Shown here piece by piece: positions 4,759 to 10,932 of a stretch of DNA of 12,867 nt. Source of the DNA: Anaerolineales bacterium UBA1429 (GTDB taxonomy: Bacteria > Chloroflexota > Anaerolineae > UBA1429); NCBI GenBank assembly GCA_002329325.1, contig DCTX01000066.1, positions 39,252-52,118 of the forward strand, in the 5' to 3' direction. Every line of letters starts with the position of its first letter. The stretch's first letter is position 1. A program made the translations under genes and the position numbers. Under the pieces are notes generated by a model. It was not told where the DNA came from. It saw only the letters and a list, made by a program, of their open reading frames with translations, and ran no database searches.

Positions 4759-7149
4759 ATGGCACGGTACTATCGCTACAACCGGTGGCCGAAGAAGATC
4801 AGGCGCCGGGCCAAGGAGCTGCTCAAGCAGATGACCTTGGAGGAAAAGGTCGGCCAGATGGTGCAATCCATCCGCAGCGCCGACATTGACGAGCAGGTGC
4901 GCGCGGGGGCCGTGGGCTCGATCCTGAGCCTGACGGACCGCCACGAGGTCAACCGCCTGCAAAAGATCGCCGTCGAGGAGAGCCGCCTGGGCATCCCCCT
5001 CATCTTTGGGTTCGACGTGATCCACGGCCAGAACACCGTGTTCCCGATCCCTCTGGCCGAGGCCTGCACCTGGAACCCGGAGCTCATTGAGGAGACGTCT
5101 CGCATCGCCGCTTCTGAGGCCGCCGTCTGGGGCGTGGACTGGATCTTTGCTCCCATGGTGGATATCTGCCGCGACCCGCGCTGGGGCCGTGTATCCGAGG
5201 GCTCGGGCGAGGACCCCTTCCTGGGCTCCTTTATGGCTGAGGCCAAGGTGCGCGGGTTCCAGGCCAAGGGCCTGCCGGGTGGCAAGCGGATCGTGGCCTG
5301 CCCCAAGCACTATGTGGCGTACGGCGCCGCCGAGGCGGGCAAGGACTATAACACTACGGACATGTCCGAGCGCACCCTGCGCGACGTGTACCTGCCGCCC
5401 TTCCAGGCCGCCTTCGCCCAGGGCGCCGGTACCACCATGTCGGCCTTCAACGACCTCTGCGGCGTGCCCACCAGCGCCAATGCCTTCACCCTCAAGACCG
5501 TGTTGCGTGACGAGTGGGGCTGGGATGGCGTGGTGGTGAGCGACTATAACTCGGTGGGGGAGCTGGTGCCCCACGGGATCGCCGCCGACCTGAAGGAAGC
5601 CGCGGCCAAGGCCGTGCTCGGCGGCGTCGAGATGGACATGATGTCCCACGGCTATGCCCGCTACCTGGCTGAGCTGGTGCGCGAGGGCGTGGTGAGCGAG
5701 AAGGCCCTCAACCGGGCCGTGCGCCGCATCCTGTCCCTCAAGCTGGCCCTGGGCCTGTTCGAGCACCCCTATACCGACGAGTCGCTGTTCGATCAGGTGG
5801 TGTTGCAGGAATCGCACCGCGCCAAGGCCCTGGAGGCCGCCCAGCAATCCATGGTGCTGCTCAAGAACGAGGGCGGCCTGCTGCCCCTGGCGTCCGAGGG
5901 CGGCAAGCTCGCCGTGATCGGGCCTCTGGCCGACGACCACTTTTCACCGTTGGGATGCTGGGCCTGGATGGGGCGCCCCAAGGATGTGGAATCGGTGCTG
6001 GATGGCCTCAAGGCCGTCTGGTCCGGTGAGATCGTCTATGAGAAGGGCTGCGAGATCGTCGAGCCCCGGCCGGGCGCCCACGGCATCGACTGGCGCCGCG
6101 TGGACCTGCGCGGCGTGGACGACCTGATGAGTCTGGACCTGGTGACCAAGATCCGCGAGCAGATGGCCTTCAGCCATTGGGATCTGGACCCGGCCTCGCT
6201 GGAGCGCGTCGATCTGGGCGCGATCCTGAGCCGCCTGGGCATGAGCGCCGAGGACCTGTCGCCGGAGGATGTGCGCCGCATCCGCGAGGCGCAGCCAGCC
6301 GCGCCCGACATGGAGGCCGCCGTGGCCGCCGCCCAAGGGGCGGATGTGGCCGTGGTGGTGCTGGGAGAGGCGGAGACCATGAGCGGCGAGGCCCACTCGC
6401 GGGCCTACCTGGACCTGCCGGGCCGCCAGCAGGAGCTGCTGGAGCGCATCGTGGCCACCGGCACGCCGGTGGTGCTGGTGCTGCTCACGGGCCGTCCCCT
6501 GGCCATCACCTGGGCCGCCGAGCGTGTGCCTGCCATCCTGCAGGCCTGGCATGGCGGCATCCGCACGGGTCGCGCCGTGGCCGACCTGCTCACCGGCGCC
6601 GTCAACCCCTCGGGCAAGCTGAGCATCAGCTTCCCGCGCACTGTGGGGCAGATCCCGGTGTACTATGCCCACAAAAGCACGGGGCGGCCCGCTCAGGGCG
6701 CCGGCACGACCCAGTTCACCGACCCGTTCCGATCGGTCTACATCGACGAGACCAACGATCCCCTCTACCCCTTTGGCTACGGGCTGAGCTACACCACCTT
6801 TGCCTACAGCAACCTGCAGGTGCAGACGCCCGAGCTCGACGCCGAGGACGACCTGATCGTCTCGGTGGAGGTGACCAATACCGGGGAGCGCGCTGGCGAC
6901 GAGATCGTGCAGATGTACGTGCGCGATCTGGTGGGCAGCGTAACGCGCCCGGTGAAGGAGCTCAAGGGCTTTACCCGGATCTCGCTGGAGCCGGGCGAGT
7001 CGGTCGAGGTGCAGTTTGAGGTCTCGGCGGACTGGCTCGGGTTCCACGGGCTGGAAAACGAGTTCATCGTCGAGCCGGGCGAGTTCCACGTCTGGGTGGG
7101 TCCGAACTCGGCCGAGGGGCTGCAAGGCAGTTTCCGCATCGTGGAATAG
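4759..7149 (+). CDS. bglX: GH3 beta-glucosidase, BglX type, without signal peptide
   Basis: This 796-residue glycoside hydrolase family 3 protein should cleave terminal beta-linked glucose from oligosaccharides with retention of configuration. The TIM-barrel domain shows FGFDVIHG (Asp86), DPRWGRVSEGSGEDP (Arg141-Arg144), KHYVAYGAAEAG (Lys183-His184) and VVSDYNSVG, where Asp262 is the expected nucleophile. The second domain carries GEAETMSGEAHSR; Glu544 is the likely acid/base by comparison with BglX. A fibronectin-III-like domain ends the protein (TNTGERAGDEIVQMYVRD onward). The start at 4759 follows AAAGGAG with six bases between. The N-terminus, MARYYRYNRWPKKIRRR, has no signal peptide, so it probably acts in the cytoplasm on imported sugars. 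Between Tyr427 and Glu544 the chain is about 50 residues longer than I recall for E. coli BglX. Beta-xylosidase or mixed specificity remains possible. Confidence 0.94.
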   Translation: MARYYRYNRWPKKIRRRAKELLKQMTLEEKVGQMVQSIRSADIDEQVRAGAVGSILSLTDRHEVNRLQKIAVEESRLGIPLIFGFDVIHGQNTVFPIPLAEACTWNPELIEETSRIAASEAAVWGVDWIFAPMVDICRDPRWGRVSEGSGEDPFLGSFMAEAKVRGFQAKGLPGGKRIVACPKHYVAYGAAEAGKDYNTTDMSERTLRDVYLPPFQAAFAQGAGTTMSAFNDLCGVPTSANAFTLKTVLRDEWGWDGVVVSDYNSVGELVPHGIAADLKEAAAKAVLGGVEMDMMSHGYARYLAELVREGVVSEKALNRAVRRILSLKLALGLFEHPYTDESLFDQVVLQESHRAKALEAAQQSMVLLKNEGGLLPLASEGGKLAVIGPLADDHFSPLGCWAWMGRPKDVESVLDGLKAVWSGEIVYEKGCEIVEPRPGAHGIDWRRVDLRGVDDLMSLDLVTKIREQMAFSHWDLDPASLERVDLGAILSRLGMSAEDLSPEDVRRIREAQPAAPDMEAAVAAAQGADVAVVVLGEAETMSGEAHSRAYLDLPGRQQELLERIVATGTPVVLVLLTGRPLAITWAAERVPAILQAWHGGIRTGRAVADLLTGAVNPSGKLSISFPRTVGQIPVYYAHKSTGRPAQGAGTTQFTDPFRSVYIDETNDPLYPFGYGLSYTTFAYSNLQVQTPELDAEDDLIVSVEVTNTGERAGDEIVQMYVRDLVGSVTRPVKELKGFTRISLEPGESVEVQFEVSADWLGFHGLENEFIVEPGEFHVWVGPNSAEGLQGSFRIVE

Positions 7150-7177
7150 CCCCTTGCGGGCCGTTCATGAACCCACT

Positions 7178-7213
7178 GAGGGGCGCCCGGCGCACGCGCC
7201 GGACGCCCCTCTT
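7178..7213. terminator. Hairpin between convergent GH3 and PfkB genes
   Basis: A 14-pair stem with one C/A mismatch (7178-7192 with 7197-7211) closes a four-base loop, CACG. It starts 28 bases after the GH3 stop and is followed only by TTGCG, so a U-run is nearly missing. It probably ends GH3 transcripts and may also act on the opposite strand. Confidence 0.6.
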
Positions 7214-7229
7214 GCGTGGACGCATGTTC

Positions 7230-7251
7230 GGCGGGCGTGACGACGCCCGCC
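7230..7251. terminator. Second hairpin between the convergent genes
   Basis: GGCGGGCGT (7230-7238) pairs perfectly with ACGCCCGCC (7243-7251) around a GACG loop, nine bases beyond the PfkB stop on the minus strand. There is no T-run, so termination is likely but not certain. Confidence 0.45.
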
Positions 7252-7259
7252 ACGTGACG

Positions 7260-8228
7260 CTACGGGCGCAGGGCCCGGAGCGCCGGCGCATGGGCGGGCG
7301 CCTGGCTCTCGATCAGGGCCAAAGCCTCCTCCCAGTCTGGCTGCCCGTTGAACCCGCCCACCTGACGCATGGTGAGGGCGGCGCAGGCCGCGCCCAGCAC
7401 CAGGGCCTGCTCCAGGGTGCCGCCGGCCAGCCAGGCGGCCAGAAAGCCCGCATCAAAGGTGTCGCCGGCGCCGGTGGTATCCTGCACGTCCAGGGCAAAG
7501 GCGGGCACCTGGATCCGCTGCGTCCCCTGGGCCCCCAACGCCCCCTGGGCGCCCTGCTTGACCGCCACGATGGGCACGCGCCCCAACATGGCCTCCAGGG
7601 AGGCCTCCACGTCTGGCTGGCGGGCTATGGCCAGCAGCTCGTTCTCGTTGGGCAGCAGGATGTCCAGGTGCTCAAAGAAGCCCGATAGCCGCCAGCGTTC
7701 CGCCGGGTCCCAGTTGGTATCCAGAGACGTGGTCATGCCGGACCGCTTGGCGCGGCGCAGCATGCCGGGCATGGAGGGGTAGAGGCCCTGGAGCAAGAAG
7801 GGGCTGGCCAGGTGCAGATGCTGCGTGGTGCGGTACCACTCGGGGTCCACCAGGTCGCTGGTGATCTCGGCGATGGTGCCCAGATCGGTGAGCATGGCGC
7901 GGTCGCCGTCGTCGCGCAGCAGATGGATGGTGGCGCCGGTGGAGATGGCAGGATCCACGGCCACCTGCGAGGTATCCACCCCGGCGGCGGACATGGCGTC
8001 CAGCATCAAGCGCCCAAAGATATCGTCGCCGACGATGCTGGCAAAGCGCACCCGCAGCCCCAGGCGGGCCGCCGCCGCGGCAAAGATGGCCGAGGAGCCG
8101 CCGCCGCACACCTCCAGGCTGCCGACCAGTTTCTCCACCTGGCCGAAGGTGGGCTCCACGTTGCCCTTGACCATGATATCTACGTTGAGTTCGCCGACGA
8201 CCAGCAGATCAAACGCCCTGTTGCTCAT
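7260..8228 (-). CDS. PfkB family carbohydrate kinase
   Basis: This 322-residue cytosolic protein belongs to the ribokinase/PfkB family, which phosphorylates sugars or sugar phosphates with ATP. The N-terminal sugar-binding signature is GGGSSAIFAAAAARLG from residue 42, with Ser where many members have Asn. The C-terminal signature DTTGAGDTFDAGF contains Asp256, the expected catalytic base, and the glycines of the anion hole. NENE near the middle (LLPNENELL) is the usual magnesium-binding block. Its start overlaps the last 20 bases of the SIS gene, so the two are translated together. A possible GGAG lies ten bases upstream and AGAGG touches the start codon; both are poor, which fits translational coupling. 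The substrate cannot be read from the sequence; fructose-like, tagatose-like and deoxysugar substrates all occur in this family. Confidence 0.92.
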   Translation of the reverse strand: MSNRAFDLLVVGELNVDIMVKGNVEPTFGQVEKLVGSLEVCGGGSSAIFAAAAARLGLRVRFASIVGDDIFGRLMLDAMSAAGVDTSQVAVDPAISTGATIHLLRDDGDRAMLTDLGTIAEITSDLVDPEWYRTTQHLHLASPFLLQGLYPSMPGMLRRAKRSGMTTSLDTNWDPAERWRLSGFFEHLDILLPNENELLAIARQPDVEASLEAMLGRVPIVAVKQGAQGALGAQGTQRIQVPAFALDVQDTTGAGDTFDAGFLAAWLAGGTLEQALVLGAACAALTMRQVGGFNGQPDWEEALALIESQAPAHAPALRALRP

Positions 8229-9297
8229 CCTCTATCATCTCCACGCCCGCGAGCCGGATTGCCATGACCACGTTGCGGGGCCGATCGGGGTTGAGGCCGC
8301 GCCCCAGGGCGCGATGATACGCCAGGAGCTGGAGCATGGGCAAGTAGAGCACGGGCTGGGCGCGCTCCGATAGGCTCGTCTGCAGGTCGAAATGGGCCTC
8401 GGCCACGCCCTCCAGCCCGGAGAGGCCGCTGCCGATGGCCAGGATCCGGGCGCCCCGGGCCTTGAGATCCCGCAGCACGGCCGCCTCATGCTCGCGCATG
8501 GTCTGGGAGAGGAGGGCCACCACCAGGTGCTCGCCATCCACCAGCGACATGGGGCCGTGGCGGAACTCCATAAAGGTGTACGCCTCGGCCAGGGAGAGGG
8601 ACATCTCTTTCATCTTGACGGTGGCCTCGTTGGCCAGGCCAAAGAGGGGGCCGGAGCCCAGGTAGGTGATGCGCTTGAGGGACTCGTCCTGGCCGATGGC
8701 GCGGGCCAGGGGATCGGCCCGGGCCAGCAGCGGCTCGGCCAGCGGGGGGAGCTGCTGCAGCTCATCCCAGAGGGCGGCATCGTCCGCCGCCAGCGCAGCC
8801 AGGGCCTGCGCGGCGATGAGCATGCCGGCAAAGGAGCGCGTCTGGGCAAAGCTCTCCTCGCGCCCCTCGGGTATGGCGATGGTGCGCTCGACGGCAGCCG
8901 AGAGGGGCGCATCGTCGTAGCAACTGATGGCCAGGGCGCGGGCGCCCCTGGCGGTCAGCTTCTCCACCGCCAGAACCGTCTCGGTGGTCTCGCCGGAGCG
9001 AGAGATGGCCACGACGCCGGGGACCGCGCCGGGGGCCACCAGCGTCTCGGTCTGGAACGCCAGCTCAGAGGCGGGGGCGCCGCGAGAGGGTCGCCCGCTG
9101 ATGGCCTGGAAGTAGCGCGCCGCAAACAGGGCGAGATAGTGGGTCGAGCCGCAGCCGGTGAAGAACAGCTCGCGGCCCTGGTGGGCGGCCAGCCAGCTCT
9201 CCAGGGGGGCGCGCTGGGCCTCGACAGCGGCCAGGGCGCCGCGCCAGGCAACGGCCTGGCTCAGGATCTCTTGTCTCGAATGGACGCCATCGGTCAC
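8209..9297 (-). CDS. SIS-domain sugar-phosphate isomerase/deaminase-like protein
   Basis: This 362-residue protein has two SIS domains, as in the isomerase half of GlmS and in AgaS/NagB-II proteins. The first shows FTGCGSTHYLA (residues 46-56) and SRSGETTE (99-106), which bind the sugar phosphate. The second shows KEMSLSLAEAY with Glu231 and FRHGP with His247, matching the GlmS catalytic Glu and His. At the end, PRNVVMAIRL has Met345 where GlmS has its ring-opening lysine. It lacks the glutaminase domain, so it is not GlmS itself. A GTG start at 9297 is chosen for AAAAGGAG six bases upstream; a TTG at 9318 has no such site. It overlaps the PfkB start by 20 bases and follows the UROD-like gene by 132 bases. 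Candidate roles are amino-sugar-phosphate deaminase or keto/aldose isomerase. Confidence 0.9.
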   Translation of the reverse strand: MTDGVHSRQEILSQAVAWRGALAAVEAQRAPLESWLAAHQGRELFFTGCGSTHYLALFAARYFQAISGRPSRGAPASELAFQTETLVAPGAVPGVVAISRSGETTETVLAVEKLTARGARALAISCYDDAPLSAAVERTIAIPEGREESFAQTRSFAGMLIAAQALAALAADDAALWDELQQLPPLAEPLLARADPLARAIGQDESLKRITYLGSGPLFGLANEATVKMKEMSLSLAEAYTFMEFRHGPMSLVDGEHLVVALLSQTMREHEAAVLRDLKARGARILAIGSGLSGLEGVAEAHFDLQTSLSERAQPVLYLPMLQLLAYHRALGRGLNPDRPRNVVMAIRLAGVEMIEDEQQGV

Positions 9298-9429
9298 AGT
9301 GCTCTCCTTTTGCCACAAAGTGATGATCTTGGCCTATCCGCGCCTGGGATACGGCGGGGCCTTGGCCCCCACGCCCGCGGTCGTGACGCGCAACCGACGC
9401 CGGGAGGTGAGGGCCACACGCGTACGAAC
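9298..9429. other. Gap between UROD-like and SIS genes with one hairpin
   Basis: This 132-base gap holds a short perfect hairpin, GGGGCC (9356-9361) with GGCCCC (9364-9369), that lacks a T-run. I see no good promoter for the SIS gene here, so read-through from the UROD-like gene is plausible, perhaps with partial attenuation at the hairpin. Confidence 0.4.
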
Positions 9430-10662
9430 CTAGCCCTCCCTCACCGCATCCAGCATGGCGACGATATTCTCGGGCGGCACGTCGGCCTGGATGTTGTGCA
9501 CCTGCTGAAAGACAAAGCCCCCGCCCGGCGCCAGGATCCCGACGTTGCGACGCACGTCGGCACGCACCTGCTCGGGCGTGCCGCGGGGCAGCACCTCGCG
9601 GGTATCGCAGCCGCCGCCCCACAGGCACAGGTCGTGGCCGAACTCGCGCTTGAGCCGCTCCGGCTCCATGTCCTGGGCCGTGGTCTGCACCGGCTGGAGG
9701 ATGTCCAGCCCCGCCTCGATCAACCCCGGGATCAGGGGATAGACGCCGCCGCAGCAGTGCAGCATGACCTTGACGGGCACCAGGCGCTTGGCATAGTTCC
9801 AGAGCATCTTCTGCCGGGGCTGGAAGAACTCGGCGTACATGCGGGGCGAGATCTGTGGCCCCGTCTGCATGCCCAGGTCGTCGCCGAAAAGGATGATGTC
9901 AATGTACGGCCCCACCGCCGCGCAGTAGCGCTCCAGGTTCTCTAGATGGCGCTCGACGAGCAGGTCCAGGAAGCGGTGGGCGCGGCGCGGCTCGCCGGCC
10001 AACAGCAGGAAAAAGTTGTCGTTGCGAAAGAGGCCCTGGCCCGCCTCCAGCAGGTTGCCGCCAAAGAGGCCGATGATGGCCCGATCGGTGCGGGCGCGTA
10101 GGGCGCGGGCGCCCTCGGACAGGCGCTCCAGGTGCTCCTCCGAGTAGGTTAGGCGGGCCGGTGGCGTGCCGATGTGGGCGCCCATGGTATGGTCCAGGGC
10201 GTCGTCCAGGTCCCAGTCCTCGCCGCGGGCATCGGCCAGGGGGTAGTGGGTTTGCTCGAAATACCAGCAGCCGGGCCGCTGCCCCCCCAGGACGGTGCCA
10301 TCCTCGTGCTCGATGCGCCAGCCATCCCCATCGCGCAGGGGCCGGATGTGGGCCGGGATCTTGCAGGGGGTGCCATCGGGCAGCTCCCAATCGCGCCAAT
10401 CGGCGGGATCCAGGGCAAAGCCACGCCCCATCTCGATGGTATCCACACCAAACCGCTCCAGCACCGGCGGCTCGATGATGGCCAGTTGCTGCATCATATC
10501 ATAGACATAGATGTCGCCCGACGTGATGCCCAGGTAGTCCTTGAGGCGCTTGTAGGCCACGGCCATGATCCCCGAGGAGCGATGCCCCCCGAGATCAATG
10601 GGCGGCCGGTCGGGCTCCCTGTGGTTCAGCGCTGCAAACACGCGCTCTCGCGATGTCACCAT
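9430..10662 (-). CDS. Uroporphyrinogen-decarboxylase-like protein (MtaA/UROD superfamily)
   Basis: This 410-residue protein belongs to the URO-D superfamily, which includes haem-pathway decarboxylases and MtaA/MtbA/CmuA-type methyltransferases. It starts MVTSRERVFAALNHREPDRPP, typical of the methyltransferase-like branch. A likely zinc site is His302 and Cys304 in MLHCCGG plus Cys352 in GGGCDTREVLP, matching the His-x-Cys...Cys pattern of MtaA/MtbA. Further landmarks are GLDILQPVQTTAQDMEPERLK and the end motif HNIQADVPPENIVAMLDAV. The start at 10662 follows GGAGG with eight bases between, behind a good promoter. No haem or corrinoid gene is near; instead it leads a sugar gene cluster, a setting in which such proteins are often seen without a known reaction. 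Calling it hemE would be unsafe. Confidence 0.88.
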   Translation of the reverse strand: MVTSRERVFAALNHREPDRPPIDLGGHRSSGIMAVAYKRLKDYLGITSGDIYVYDMMQQLAIIEPPVLERFGVDTIEMGRGFALDPADWRDWELPDGTPCKIPAHIRPLRDGDGWRIEHEDGTVLGGQRPGCWYFEQTHYPLADARGEDWDLDDALDHTMGAHIGTPPARLTYSEEHLERLSEGARALRARTDRAIIGLFGGNLLEAGQGLFRNDNFFLLLAGEPRRAHRFLDLLVERHLENLERYCAAVGPYIDIILFGDDLGMQTGPQISPRMYAEFFQPRQKMLWNYAKRLVPVKVMLHCCGGVYPLIPGLIEAGLDILQPVQTTAQDMEPERLKREFGHDLCLWGGGCDTREVLPRGTPEQVRADVRRNVGILAPGGGFVFQQVHNIQADVPPENIVAMLDAVREG

Positions 10663-10735
10663 TGACCGATCCTCCGTTGGATGCGTACATGAGCCCGGTG
10701 CGGGAGCGCCGGCGGCGCCCATCCCGGGCGCGTGT

Positions 10736-10764
10736 ACTCTAGCGCGGGGCGTGGGTCGGGTCAA
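10736..10764 (-). promoter_or_regulatory. Predicted sigma70 promoter for the UROD-like gene
   Basis: On the minus strand a TTGACC -35 box (10764-10759, five of six matches) and a TAGAGT -10 box (10741-10736, four of six) are exactly 17 bases apart. Transcription would start near 10729, leaving a leader of about 67 bases that contains a small hairpin, GCGCCC (10715-10720) with GGGCGC (10726-10731). Confidence 0.6.
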
Positions 10765-10768
10765 GTAT

Positions 10769-10791
10769 GCGCAGATTACCAGGGCCTGCGC
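10769..10791. promoter_or_regulatory. Operator-like dyad between divergent promoters
   Basis: GCGCAG (10769-10774) is perfectly inverted as CTGCGC (10786-10791) with eleven bases between. The dyad fills the space between the -35 boxes of the UROD-like gene and the glycosyltransferase gene. A further CGCAG half-site (10796-10800) overlaps the plus-strand -35. This is where a shared regulator would be expected to bind; no regulator gene is visible. Confidence 0.5.
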
Positions 10792-10820
10792 CTGACGCAG
10801 AGGGGCAGGGGATGTAGAAT
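10792..10820 (+). promoter_or_regulatory. Predicted sigma70 promoter for the glycosyltransferase gene
   Basis: CTGACG (10792-10797, four of six matches to -35) and TAGAAT (10815-10820, five of six to -10) are 17 bases apart. Transcription would start near 10827, giving a leader of about 105 bases. The same TAGAAT box is used in the candidate degV promoter. Confidence 0.5.
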
Positions 10821-10823
10821 GGG

Positions 10824-10904
10824 GGCATGCGGGGGGGCGAGGGCTCCCTCGCCACGGGTCGCGGGCTGCCGTCTCGGCGGCAGGGCGAGCCCGAAGGACA
10901 TGCC
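10824..10904 (+). promoter_or_regulatory. Foldable leader with three-way-junction layout
   Basis: GGCATG (10824-10829) can pair with CATGCC (10899-10904) and enclose two hairpins: GGCGAGG with CCTCGCC (10836-10842, 10847-10853), and CGGGCT (10862-10867) with AGCCCG (10888-10893), inside which GCCG (10868-10871) pairs with CGGC (10875-10878). This resembles a riboswitch or leader RNA layout but matches no class I recognise. High GC makes chance pairing common, and the predicted transcription start falls within the first strand. Confidence 0.35.
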
Positions 10905-10932
10905 AGCAAGATATCAAGAGAGAGGGCCATTG

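Noticed and set aside
4606..5940. Long open frame on the minus strand opposite the GH3 gene
   Set aside because: It encodes a His-, Gly- and Ala-rich sequence with no family motif, directly antisense to an intact GH3 gene. GC-rich coding DNA produces such shadows.
8209..9297. Annotation of the SIS gene as glmS
   Set aside because: The N-terminal glutaminase domain is missing and the terminal catalytic lysine is replaced.
8392..9945. 517-codon plus-strand open frame spanning the SIS and UROD-like genes
   Set aside because: It crosses two real genes and their gap in antisense and has shadow-like composition.
9430..10662. Annotation of the UROD-like gene as hemE
   Set aside because: The methyltransferase-type His-x-Cys...Cys site, the 410-residue length and the sugar-gene context argue against a haem pathway role.
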